In this document: positions 7,923 through 16,520 of the stretch, piece by piece
Layout: each line of letters begins with the position of its first letter
How positions within the stretch are numbered: position 1 is the stretch's first letter
Origin: JAKPQD01 sp029572965
GTDB taxonomy: Bacteria; Bacteroidota; Bacteroidia; Bacteroidales; DTGW01
Direction of reading: 5' to 3'
Assembly (NCBI GenBank): GCA_035374585.1
Contig: DAOSPF010000034.1
Span: 1 to 38,009, forward strand
Length of the DNA stretch: 38,009 nt
Position numbers and translations under genes: made by a program
Notes under the pieces: model-generated
What the model saw: the letters and a program-made list of their open reading frames with translations, nothing else
Databases searched by the model: none
What the model was told of the DNA's origin: nothing

Positions 7923-10373
7923 TTAAAAAGCCCCTCCTCCTTTGAATTCCAAAGCATCGGCCCTGCCACGGTTTTTGTATTGGAAGTTGTTGAAAGAGTA
8001 TGAAAAGTTGAGCATAAACGTTGTACCTTCTGCATTTATCCCGTAAACATTGTCAAAGCCTGCTCCTCTTACTTTATAATCAAACTTTATTGAATTGAAA
8101 ATATTTTGGGCTGAAAGACTGATATTTCCGCGGTCTTTGAGTATAGATTGGCTTATAGCCATATTCACAGTATAAAAACCATTAACATCACCTACAGCAT
8201 CAATACTTGGTGCCCTGTAGTAAAATACTGTCTGAATGCGGGTTTTCCATTTGGTACTGAAATTATTGACATAGCGGGCATCCCAGGTATTTACTTCTTT
8301 TTTGTTTTCCGAAGCCCCGTTCATAGTTTTTAAAATATAGTGATATACATTAGCACCACTGTTTATTTGCCACCATTTGCTGAGGTTAATATCTATTCCC
8401 TGCTCAACACCGTATGATTGTTGGTTGTCCGAATTGATCAACCTGTGATACATCTTTCCGTCTGTGTTCAAATATCTTGAAGTCTGGAAACAGTTGGTGG
8501 TATTTCTGAAATAAGTCTGAGTGGAGAATGTAAATATTTTAAGGGTTGTACGATAATTGAATTCATAAGCATCAGTATATTCAGGCTTTAGATAAGGGCT
8601 TCCAATGAAAACGTTCTTCGAATCGAGATATGAGGGATTATTGCTCAATATCCAAGGCTGAGGCCTGTTAATACGGCGGCTGTAGCTCAACTGAAACTGG
8701 TGCTTTTCATTTATGCTCTTTGACAAGTGTACCGATGGATAAAACATGAATTTGTTGTACTCAAAAGGATCGGCATCGGTAGATATCTCTATTTTTCTCA
8801 AAAATACTTCACCTCTTAAGCCAAGCTGATAATTGATGCCCCATACAGAGCCAGAATATGTTGTATAACCTGAATATATGGTATTATTGTACTTAAGGTT
8901 ATTAGAAAACGTATCATTCTTGACCCATAAGGCTTGGTTCACATCATAGTTTTCAAAATACAGGTCTTCCCAACGATACTCATAACGGAACTGAGCTCCT
9001 GCCTCAAAATTACCAGATAATAAAGGCGAAGAAAAATCTACATTTGCACGATAGTTATAATTCTTATTGTCTTTATGATTGTGCAGCATAGATGAAACAT
9101 CAATATATTCGTAAACACTATTGGTATTAAGTTCATTCAGTTTATTATCATCTTCGCCCTTCCAGTTGTAAAAGATATTAGTAAATGATATTTTACTATC
9201 TTTAGTGAATGAATGGCTGTAGTCGGCATTCAGGCTATATACATCACCCATAACATCCATGTAGTTATTACTTGAAAAATAAGTTGTATTATCAACAATA
9301 TCAGGTATTACACGAGCCTGCGAATTGCTCCCGTTGTCATATCCTTCACGGCCAATGGTACCCGAAAAAGATAAAGAATTCATAGTATCCAGGTCATAAT
9401 CAATTCCAGCTTTAAAAGACAGTTTGTTGTTATAGTTGAACTGGTCTGTACTCTGCAAAGTATGTAATGAAGCGTTGTTTTGGGTTATCCTGCTATTAAA
9501 ATCAATCACTTCGGAGTACTTATTGTCAATAAAATCAACACCTCCAAAAAAGTTTGCCTTTCCAGCCCTATAATTTAAAAGCACATTGCCATTTCTCTTG
9601 TCGTGTGTCCCGGCAGAAGCGCTTACATTACCATTCAAACCCTGCAATTTGTCTTTCTTTAGTATAACATTGATAATGCCCACCTGCCCCTCGGCATCAT
9701 ACTTGGCCGACGGGTTGGTTATCACCTCTATTTGCTTAACAGCACTGGCAGGTATTTGTTTCAAAGCATCACTTCCTTTGACAACAGATGGTTTACCATC
9801 AATCAACACTATAAACTCAGAACTACCGCGCAAAGTAACATTGCCCTGTGGGTCAACCTGTACAGATGGGGTATTTTCCAAGGCATTAGCTGCTGTACCT
9901 CCTTTAGCATTAAGGTCTTTGTCCACATTGATAACACGTTTGTCAATCTTATACTCAATCCTCGATTTTTCACCTTTTACAACCACTTCATCTATCTTGG
10001 TATTTTTTGATTTCATGGCTATATCGCCAAGATTGGCGCTCTTTCCTGCTTTTGAAACACTAAAAGCATCTGAACGATATTCATCATAACCAATAAAAGT
10101 AGCTTTAACGTAGTAACTCCCTATTTTCAGGTCTTTAATCTTGAAGTTTCCGTTTTCATCGGTCATTGTGCCCGAGACCAAGCTCGAATCAGAGGTATTG
10201 AACACAGCAACACTGGCAAATTCAATAGGACTACCTGATTGTTCATCAACTATTTTGCCATTTACTGAATTGAATGGCATTTCGGCCATTGGCTCAGCGT
10301 TAACACCTATTGCAAAAGCTATTGCCATACAACTGGTGATGGTAAATAAACGAAGTAAATTGTTTGTTTTCAT
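7923..10373 (-). CDS. TonB-dependent receptor with CarboxypepD_reg-like domain
   Basis: 816 aa outer-membrane protein. Signal peptide about residues 1-27 (ending VNAEP); CarboxypepD_reg-like beta-sandwich about 38-120 (GKIVDEQSGSPIEFASV); plug about 130-235 (GGTAANALENTPSVQVD, VLIDGKPSV, IEVITNPSAKYDAEGQVGIINV); then a long beta-barrel of the OMP_b-brl_3 type ending in phenylalanine. The plug motif with SAKYDAEG places it in the subgroup of Bacteroidota receptors without an adjacent SusD protein; no SusD gene is present here. Substrate cannot be inferred. It is a single-gene unit with a terminator downstream and three phased ATTGTAAA repeats 92-119 bp upstream of the ATG that may be its operator. 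Confidence 0.9.
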   Translation of the reverse strand: MKTNNLLRLFTITSCMAIAFAIGVNAEPMAEMPFNSVNGKIVDEQSGSPIEFASVAVFNTSDSSLVSGTMTDENGNFKIKDLKIGSYYVKATFIGYDEYRSDAFSVSKAGKSANLGDIAMKSKNTKIDEVVVKGEKSRIEYKIDKRVINVDKDLNAKGGTAANALENTPSVQVDPQGNVTLRGSSEFIVLIDGKPSVVKGSDALKQIPASAVKQIEVITNPSAKYDAEGQVGIINVILKKDKLQGLNGNVSASAGTHDKRNGNVLLNYRAGKANFFGGVDFIDNKYSEVIDFNSRITQNNASLHTLQSTDQFNYNNKLSFKAGIDYDLDTMNSLSFSGTIGREGYDNGSNSQARVIPDIVDNTTYFSSNNYMDVMGDVYSLNADYSHSFTKDSKISFTNIFYNWKGEDDNKLNELNTNSVYEYIDVSSMLHNHKDNKNYNYRANVDFSSPLLSGNFEAGAQFRYEYRWEDLYFENYDVNQALWVKNDTFSNNLKYNNTIYSGYTTYSGSVWGINYQLGLRGEVFLRKIEISTDADPFEYNKFMFYPSVHLSKSINEKHQFQLSYSRRINRPQPWILSNNPSYLDSKNVFIGSPYLKPEYTDAYEFNYRTTLKIFTFSTQTYFRNTTNCFQTSRYLNTDGKMYHRLINSDNQQSYGVEQGIDINLSKWWQINSGANVYHYILKTMNGASENKKEVNTWDARYVNNFSTKWKTRIQTVFYYRAPSIDAVGDVNGFYTVNMAISQSILKDRGNISLSAQNIFNSIKFDYKVRGAGFDNVYGINAEGTTFMLNFSYSFNNFQYKNRGRADALEFKGGGAF

Positions 10374-10464
10374 TTGAATAAGTATTTAATTGTTCTTTTT
10401 GATTTCTAATTACCATGCAAAATTGGTTCAGCAATTGTTAACAGATGTCTCCACAATTTCATGG

Positions 10465-10492
10465 ATTGTAAACCATTGTAAAAAATTGTAAA
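10465..10492. promoter_or_regulatory. Three 8-bp direct repeats at exact 10-bp spacing
   Basis: ATTGTAAA occurs at 10465, 10475 and 10485, each separated by two bases, so all three face the same side of the helix. On the minus strand this reads TTTACAAT three times, 92 bp upstream of the receptor ATG at 10373. The geometry is that of a cooperative operator or activator site. This and the terminator at 10584-10631 are the only structures I see in the 310-bp gap 10374-10683. Confidence 0.45.
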
Positions 10493-10583
10493 CGCACAGC
10501 TAACTCACTGATTTGCAAGCAAAGTTGCATACATCAAATACTTAACTTCAAAAATGACTTATTGAATGACGAGTTTGGAGGAA

Positions 10584-10631
10584 TGAAAACAAAAATAAAA
10601 CCCTCCGGCAGCATTATACTCCCGAAGGGTT
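10584..10631 (-). terminator. Terminator of the dnaB-DUF3127 unit
   Basis: On the minus strand AACCCT-T-CGG pairs with CCG-G-AGGGTT (arms 10623-10631 and 10599-10607; one mismatch), followed by TTTTATTTTTGTTTT. It lies about 50 bp past the DUF3127 stop. Confidence 0.7.
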
Positions 10632-10683
10632 CAATAAAAGGGCTAACCCCTCCCTTAATATTAAAAAAAATGTCAAAATCTGT

Positions 10684-11043
10684 TTAGAATGGCAAATCAT
10701 CTACCGGAGCTCCAACTCCCATAGGAGGTTCTTCTGTAATAGGTGCAGCTTGCCAATCAGAAGGTTCAGATTGCGACCCCCCTGCTATTTCAATCTTCCA
10801 TGCTTTACAATCGGTGTACCACTTGCCATTGAATTCACGGCTTTCAACATCAAAATCAATTTTAAGTAAATTGCCCACTTGAAGCTGGCTCTCATTAATT
10901 TTATCACCCCAGATAGCAATACAAACCTTTTTAGGATATTGCCCATCTGTTTCTACAATAATATCTTGCTTTCTCCATTGTCCGTTTTTTCCATTTCCTG
11001 TTTGTAGTGGCAATACATTAATTAATCTGGCTGTAAGTTGCAT
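10684..11043 (-). CDS. DUF3127 OB-fold-like protein with SSB-like C-terminal tip
   Basis: 119 aa. It matches the DUF3127 family of Bacteroidota (TGNGKNGQWRKQDIIVETDGQYPKKV, then VGNLLKIDFDVESREFNGKWYTDCKAWKI), a small predicted beta-barrel of OB-fold type. After about residue 90 a low-complexity Pro/Gly linker leads to the end DDLPF. This resembles the acidic-hydrophobic tip (DDxPF) by which bacterial single-stranded DNA-binding protein recruits replication and repair enzymes. It is 19 bp downstream of dnaB and shares its terminator, so it is co-transcribed with the helicase. A role at the replication fork is inferred from tip and context; it is not the canonical Ssb. Confidence 0.85.
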   Translation of the reverse strand: MQLTARLINVLPLQTGNGKNGQWRKQDIIVETDGQYPKKVCIAIWGDKINESQLQVGNLLKIDFDVESREFNGKWYTDCKAWKIEIAGGSQSEPSDWQAAPITEEPPMGVGAPVDDLPF

Positions 11044-11062
11044 CTATCTTTAGTTTTAAAAT

Positions 11063-12586
11063 TTATACAAAAGGTGATTCTATATCAAAATTATTATTGA
11101 CCGGCAATGAATTCATATCTACTCCAGACAAATCATCGTTCATTTTTGAGCCAACAGTTTTGATTGGTTTTACTTCTATATTATCATCGTACGGCAACAC
11201 ATCTTCAAGATCTATAAACCGGGCTATGAAGTCACGGAAACGCAAGCGTACATCGCCAATGGCTCCATTACGGTGTTTTGCCACAATAATTTCGGCTATA
11301 CCAATGGTAGGGCCATACTCGTCTTCTGTAATACCGTACTTTTCAGGACGGTGGATAAAGCACACCAAGTCTGCATCCTGCTCAATTGCACCTGACTCAC
11401 GAAGATCAGATAACTGAGGGCGCTTATTGCCACTTCGCATTTCAACTGAACGGTTCAACTGCGACAAAGCTATCACCGGAACATTCAACTCCTTGGCCAG
11501 CGCCTTGAGCGACCTTGAAATAACACTAACCTCTTGCTCACGGTTGGCACGGGTTTCTGGCGGGCCAGTCATCAGCTGCAAGTAGTCTATGATAACAATG
11601 TCAATATCATGGAGCTTTTTCAAACGACGGCACTTTGCCCTTAGCTCATAAATAGAGATACCGGGCGTATCATCAATAAAAATCTTAGACTTTTCCAATG
11701 GTTTTACTTTGGCTTCCAACTGTTGCCACTCCTCTGTAGAAAGCTTTCCGGTACGGATACTCGACGAGGGCAATTCTGTCTCGCACGAAATAAGACGGTT
11801 TACCAACTGCAACGACGACATTTCCAACGAAAATATGGCTACTGATTTTTGATAATCTACTGCCATATTGCGGGTCATAGAAAGTACAAAGGCAGTTTTT
11901 CCCATCGATGGACGTGCGGCCACGATGATTAAATCTGAACGCTGCCAACCAGCGGTCATGGCATCCAACTTGGTAAAACCAGATGGCACGCCACTTAAAC
12001 TGTTAGTATTTTTACCAGCCTCTTCAATCTGGTGCAATGCCTCTGAAATAAGACTACTCACTTCTACTGCATCTTTCTTAATGTTGCCCTGTGCCACATC
12101 AAACATTTCTTTTTCAGCAAAGTCAAGCAAATCGTCCACATCAATAGAATCGTCGTACGAACGTGTCTGTATTTCTGAGCTGATACGTATCAACTCTCGC
12201 TGAATAAATTTTTGCTGGATAATTCGGGCATGGTACTCAATATTTGCAGCAGAAGCTACACGTTCTGTAAGGCTTGACACTTCGTAAGCCCCACCTATCT
12301 CATCCAGATGCTTTTCTTTTTTTAGTTCTTCAGTAACAGTAAGTATATCAATAGGCTTTTCCTTACGGGAAAGCTCCATTGCTGCTTTATAAATCTTCTG
12401 GTGTTTGTCTAAATAGAAACTTTCAGGCCTCAATATATCCATCACGGCAATAATGGCATCACGCTCAAGCATGATAGCCCCTAAGACAGCTTCTTCAATC
12501 TCGATTGCCTGTGGTGGCATTTTTCCAAGCTCCGACACCGGAACTGGTGTACTGATACTCTGCCTGTTAGAATATTGTTTGGCCAT
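11063..12586 (-). CDS. dnaB: Replicative DNA helicase DnaB
   Basis: 507 aa from the ATG at 12586 (MAKQYSNRQ). The longest frame starts with TTG at 12622, and its extra residues do not look like DnaB. The N-terminal DnaB domain (about 22-125, with PPQAIEIEEAVLGAIM) is followed by the RecA-like C-terminal domain with Walker A ARPSMGKT, Walker B IVIIDYLQLM, and SQLNRSVE, RESGAIEQDAD and VAKHRNG motifs. The protein forms the hexamer that unwinds DNA at the replication fork. No intein is present and length is normal. The DUF3127 gene follows after 19 bp. Confidence 0.97.
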   Translation of the reverse strand: MAKQYSNRQSISTPVPVSELGKMPPQAIEIEEAVLGAIMLERDAIIAVMDILRPESFYLDKHQKIYKAAMELSRKEKPIDILTVTEELKKEKHLDEIGGAYEVSSLTERVASAANIEYHARIIQQKFIQRELIRISSEIQTRSYDDSIDVDDLLDFAEKEMFDVAQGNIKKDAVEVSSLISEALHQIEEAGKNTNSLSGVPSGFTKLDAMTAGWQRSDLIIVAARPSMGKTAFVLSMTRNMAVDYQKSVAIFSLEMSSLQLVNRLISCETELPSSSIRTGKLSTEEWQQLEAKVKPLEKSKIFIDDTPGISIYELRAKCRRLKKLHDIDIVIIDYLQLMTGPPETRANREQEVSVISRSLKALAKELNVPVIALSQLNRSVEMRSGNKRPQLSDLRESGAIEQDADLVCFIHRPEKYGITEDEYGPTIGIAEIIVAKHRNGAIGDVRLRFRDFIARFIDLEDVLPYDDNIEVKPIKTVGSKMNDDLSGVDMNSLPVNNNFDIESPFV

Positions 12587-12800
12587 AAAAACTTTTTGTC
12601 CAAATTTATACATTCTCGGCAATCAGCAAGACGCTTTTAAAAATTGATTTGATAAAAAATAATGAACAGGTTATATAGTTGAATATCAATTTTTAAAATT
12701 AAAATAAAACCTATTCCTTTACTCTTTCCTACAAGGAAGAGGTGTTAAAGCTACTACTAAATTAAGCGCTATTCTTCAATTATGCGGAAACGTTGAAAGT

Positions 12801-12840
12801 GTATAAAAAAAGCCCTTGAAAACTTTCATTTCCAAGGGCT
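12801..12840 (-). terminator. Terminator of the carboxylase operon
   Basis: Perfect 9-bp arms AAGCCCTTG / CAAGGGCTT around a 14-nt loop (about 12810-12842); on the minus strand the hairpin is followed by TTTTTTT. It lies about 20 bp past the biotin-carrier stop at 12862. Confidence 0.8.
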
Positions 12841-12861
12841 TCTCTAAAACACTTTAAGCTT

Positions 12862-13173
12862 TTATGCTATTTCCACCATTAAATGGTTTTTAGCAATTTT
12901 TTCGTCAATCTTTACATTAATTGACTTTACCGTCCCATCAACCGGAGTCCTGATAATATTTAACATTTTCATAGACTCAACAATAAGGACTGGTTCGCCT
13001 TTTTTTACAACCTGTCCTACATTGACCTTTATTTCGCGGACAATACCCGGGATAAATGATGTTATCAATTTTGGGTTTACAGGTTCATATAACTTTCTGT
13101 TCCTAAATTTCCGGGTAAAAGTAGTTATATAATCAGCATCATCAAGATGCAATTTTTCAATATTTTCAGCCAT
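12862..13173 (-). CDS. Biotin carboxyl carrier protein of an acyl-CoA carboxylase or transcarboxylase
   Basis: 103 aa from the ATG at 13173. The longer frame begins with TTG, while the ATG has a clear AGGAGG ribosome site (13180-13185) just upstream, unusual for this phylum and decisive for the start. The C-terminal biotinyl domain (about 30-103) carries VESMKML, the lysine being the biotin attachment site (ESMKM in place of the usual EAMKM). It carries the carboxyl group from a biotin carboxylase or decarboxylase to the carboxyltransferase. The ATG lies 15 bp past the carboxyltransferase stop, so translation is probably coupled. No Pro/Ala-rich linker is present. Confidence 0.9.
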   Translation of the reverse strand: MAENIEKLHLDDADYITTFTRKFRNRKLYEPVNPKLITSFIPGIVREIKVNVGQVVKKGEPVLIVESMKMLNIIRTPVDGTVKSINVKIDEKIAKNHLMVEIA

Positions 13174-13179
13174 AACATT

Positions 13180-13185
13180 TCCTCC
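13180..13185 (-). promoter_or_regulatory. Strong Shine-Dalgarno site for the biotin carrier
   Basis: AGGAGG on the minus strand, 6 nt upstream of the ATG at 13173. It overlaps the end region of the carboxyltransferase gene. It fixes the start against the in-frame TTG at 13191 and stands out because most genes here have no such site. Confidence 0.75.
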
Positions 13186-13187
13186 TA

Positions 13188-14732
13188 TCAAAATGGTGGG
13201 ATACCATGTTTTTTCTTAGGCATGCTGATATCCTTGCGTTCTGAAACTTCAATGGCATGGATAATGTAACGGCGGGTTTCGCCAGGCTCTATTACAGAAT
13301 CAATATAACCTTTAGAAGCAGCAACAAACGGATTAGCAAATTTTTCTGAATATTCTTTTACTTTCTCTTTACGCATTGCTTCCGGGTCAGCAGCTTCAGT
13401 AATTTCTTTACGGAAAATAATGTTAGCTGCTCCTTCTGGGCCCATAACGGCAATCTCGGCACCCGGCCATGCAAACACAAAGTCTGCACGTAAGTGACGT
13501 GAACTCATGGCAATGTAACCTCCTCCATAAGCTTTACGCAAGATAACGGTTGTTTTAGGTACAGTAGCTTCGCTGTATGCATAAAGGATTTTTGCCCCAT
13601 GACGGATAACACCTGCATGTTCCTGGTCAATACCTGGCAAATACCCCGGAAGGTCAACCAATGTAACTAAAGGAATATTGAATGCATCGCAATATCTGAT
13701 AAAGCGGGCAATCTTATCTGATGAATCCACGTCAAGTACACCTGCCATAACAAGGGGCTGGTTGGCTACAAAACCCACAGTTTCGCCATTAACACGGCCA
13801 AAACCAATTACAGCATTAGCTGCCCACATTTCCTGAACTTCAAAAAAATCGGAATCGTCAACAATAGCGCGGATAACGTTACGAACGTCATAAGGCTGTT
13901 TTGGGTCTTCAGGAACAATGGTATCAATTTTGTACTCTTTTTTAGGAGGTTTTGGAGCTGTTTTTGGGGCTTTTTCACTGTTATTCCAAGGAATAAATGA
14001 AAGGAGCTTTTTGATTTGCTCAAAACATTCGTACTCTGTTTTTGCAAAGAAGTGTGCATTACCAGTAATTTCAGCATGCACACGGGCCCCACCAAGGTCT
14101 TCCTGGCTGATTTCTTCACCTAACACACTCTTGATTACTTCTGGCCCGGTAATAAACATTTTTGAAATGTTGTCAACCACAAAAACCCAGTCGGTAAGCG
14201 CCGGAGAATATACTGCACCACCTGCACAAGGCCCAAGGATAACAGAAATTTGAGGAATAACACCAGAAGCTAAGGTGTTGCGGAAGAAAATTTCGCCATA
14301 ACCAGCCAATGAGTTAACCCCTTCTTGAATACGTGCACCTCCAGAGTCGTTGATACCAATAAGCGGCATACGCATTTTCAACGCATGGTCCATGATTTTG
14401 GTAATTTTTCCGGCATGCATACGGCCAAGCGAACCACCAACAACTGTAAAATCCTGGGCAAAAATACTGATAGGATTGCCGTTGAGCGTACCGGTACCGG
14501 TAATGACGCCATCTCCGTGCAGTTCTTTCTTTTCCATGCCAAAGTCGCGTGCATCATGTTGCACAAACAAATCGTATTCGTGAAATGATTCTTTATCAAG
14601 CAAACTATTAATGCGATCCCTCGCAGTGAGCTTACCCATGGCAACTTGTTTCTCAATGGCTTTGTCTCCGCCACCTTTTGAAACAATTTCCCGTTTTTCT
14701 TTCAGTTCACGGATTTTCTTTTCTAATGCCAT
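13188..14732 (-). CDS. Acyl-CoA carboxyltransferase beta subunit (PccB/MmdA family)
   Basis: 514 aa, the full length of the propionyl-CoA carboxylase beta / methylmalonyl-CoA decarboxylase alpha family. Both crotonase-like halves are present: the N-terminal one with NDSGGARIQEGV and GPCAGGAVYSPALTD, the C-terminal one with VDLPGYLPG, HGAKILYAYSEATVP, RKAYGGGYIAM and WPGAEIAVMGPEGAANIIF. It transfers carboxyl between biotin and propionyl-CoA/methylmalonyl-CoA, in propionate formation or use. The biotin carrier follows in the same operon, but no biotin carboxylase and no membrane decarboxylase subunits are adjacent. Carboxylase, sodium-pump decarboxylase and transcarboxylase roles are therefore not resolved. 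Confidence 0.93.
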   Translation of the reverse strand: MALEKKIRELKEKREIVSKGGGDKAIEKQVAMGKLTARDRINSLLDKESFHEYDLFVQHDARDFGMEKKELHGDGVITGTGTLNGNPISIFAQDFTVVGGSLGRMHAGKITKIMDHALKMRMPLIGINDSGGARIQEGVNSLAGYGEIFFRNTLASGVIPQISVILGPCAGGAVYSPALTDWVFVVDNISKMFITGPEVIKSVLGEEISQEDLGGARVHAEITGNAHFFAKTEYECFEQIKKLLSFIPWNNSEKAPKTAPKPPKKEYKIDTIVPEDPKQPYDVRNVIRAIVDDSDFFEVQEMWAANAVIGFGRVNGETVGFVANQPLVMAGVLDVDSSDKIARFIRYCDAFNIPLVTLVDLPGYLPGIDQEHAGVIRHGAKILYAYSEATVPKTTVILRKAYGGGYIAMSSRHLRADFVFAWPGAEIAVMGPEGAANIIFRKEITEAADPEAMRKEKVKEYSEKFANPFVAASKGYIDSVIEPGETRRYIIHAIEVSERKDISMPKKKHGIPPF

Positions 14733-14942
14733 AATATTTTTATTTGATTAATAAATATGATTAGAGCTGTTTAAAATTTGAAAGTGCAACATTACGAAAT
14801 GAATTTTAACTAAAAAAATAAATTCAGGTGAAAATAACTAACGTTTAATTAACCGTCTGCACCAACAATAACAAACACAATGCTTTTATCATAAACAACC
14901 CATAAACATATTATAAATAAAAGTATTAAGCATTAGATTTAT

Positions 14943-16313
14943 TTAGTAACACGTTACTGCTGCTTCGTTTGAAAAATCCGATTCTTCTGTTGCAGATTTT
15001 GCAGTTATTTTGAAATAATACGTACCAGCATCCCAATCTACATAATAACCGCGCCTGACTATCCCTGAATTTGTGTTGGCCGGAAAATAATCCGGGATAA
15101 GCACCAGATTGGTTATTGACGATAGCGGATAATAATTTCCATCATCAGCTTTAATATATACATTAAATTGTATTTCATTATCTGAATTATCTGTCCAAGA
15201 TAACGAAATAAAACTATGTAATTCGTACATGCCAGTCCTTGAATTCCAACTTTCTACCCTGCGCGCATAACTTCCGCTCAGATTGCCCGGGGCCGCAGGT
15301 TTCTTTGCCCCGCCTTCAATAATAGTACCTCCCGACTGGTAAACCTTGTAATACACCAGTTCTATTTCCCTTTTGTATGTAAATGGAGGATAATCTGAAC
15401 CGTCGGAGGTAAAAGTTACGAACTGCGTAAACCCTACTTTATCGCTGTAATACTCTTTTGTATATTCTGTAAACAAATATCTATCGGCATTTGACGAATT
15501 ATACTCGGACGAAACCAAATACCCTGAAGATGTCCCTTCAGGATAAATTACATAAGCACTGCTAATGGTGGTATTTACACTGCCATATAAAGATGATGGC
15601 TTTGCTGCTTTTGTCCCGAAAATAAAATTTATATCTTTACTATTGTCGGTCAAATTGCGCCATGTAACCCCATCGTTAGAAAACTCCAAAGCCCCACTGG
15701 TTGCTTTCCTGAAATAAAAAACCGAATTCAATGGAGTCACTGTTGTGGCAGGGTCTAAAGTACATGAAATAGTTGCCACTTTTGATGATTCATTGTAATT
15801 CGTAACTTTCCATGTCATTTTAGCCGTTTTTACGGTGCTTGTTCCATCTTTGATAACAAAAATAAAGGTCGAGTTTTGATAATAAGCAAATACATCTGTA
15901 ATAGGTGGCTTTGTTAAAAAAACGGTAAGGGATTGAGATGCCGTTTTCCCTTTTTTATCGGTAACAACAAATGATAACAAATATTCTCCTTCTGTCTGGG
16001 GCAGTTGAATATTTAATGAGTCAACATACTTAGCAGCCGAAACCTGGTCAATAGTTTTGTCTTGCCAGCTATCTAAAAATCCGGCTCCGGCTTTGATAGA
16101 AAAAGTTGAAAGGTCGGAAGTCCCTTTTTCTGCAACCCATTTCACTGTAATAGAAGTACCTGCGCTAGCATTTATAGAGTTGCCTGAAATATTTGAACCC
16201 GAAACTGTCAGTGTAGGGCCTGCTTCTGCATCTTTTGTATTATCTTCACAACCAACCAAACAAGACACACAAAACAATGCAACAGCTAATTTAAATAACA
16301 AATTTGTTCTCAT
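14943..16313 (-). CDS. Putative lipoprotein with Ig-like and FN3-like regions
   Basis: 456 aa. A lipoprotein signal peptide (residues 1-21) ends in LVGC, giving lipidated Cys22 followed by EDNTKDAE. Residues about 33-135 look like an Ig-like beta-sandwich (GTSITVKWVAEKGTSDLS ... GEYLLSFVVTDKKGKTASQSLTVFL). The last 110 residues look like a fibronectin type III domain (PAAPGNLSGSY ... LSWTDNSDNEIQFNVYI ... GTYYFKITAKSATEESDFSN). The middle part (about 140-340) is beta-rich and not recognised. It is probably a surface or periplasmic protein of unknown partner. The gene stands alone; 14733-14942 and 16314-16520 contain nothing I can support. Confidence 0.7.
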   Translation of the reverse strand: MRTNLLFKLAVALFCVSCLVGCEDNTKDAEAGPTLTVSGSNISGNSINASAGTSITVKWVAEKGTSDLSTFSIKAGAGFLDSWQDKTIDQVSAAKYVDSLNIQLPQTEGEYLLSFVVTDKKGKTASQSLTVFLTKPPITDVFAYYQNSTFIFVIKDGTSTVKTAKMTWKVTNYNESSKVATISCTLDPATTVTPLNSVFYFRKATSGALEFSNDGVTWRNLTDNSKDINFIFGTKAAKPSSLYGSVNTTISSAYVIYPEGTSSGYLVSSEYNSSNADRYLFTEYTKEYYSDKVGFTQFVTFTSDGSDYPPFTYKREIELVYYKVYQSGGTIIEGGAKKPAAPGNLSGSYARRVESWNSRTGMYELHSFISLSWTDNSDNEIQFNVYIKADDGNYYPLSSITNLVLIPDYFPANTNSGIVRRGYYVDWDAGTYYFKITAKSATEESDFSNEAAVTCY

Positions 16314-16520
16314 GGTTTTAAAATTTGTGGTTTAGGTCAATTCTGTCTGAATTTTTAATATTCAATAAATATACAAAATTTTACCCACAAATACTATAAG
16401 CAATTGATTTAAAAGTATTTCAATCGTCAAAATGAATGGATAGAATATTACATTCATGTTTCACCCAATATTTGTATTTTTATCACGTTTTTTTAAAAAT
16501 AACTATTAACCTGTAATTTG

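Noticed and set aside
7923..10373. Reading this receptor as part of a SusC/SusD nutrient locus
   Set aside because: No SusD gene is adjacent and the plug resembles receptors that lack a SusD partner.
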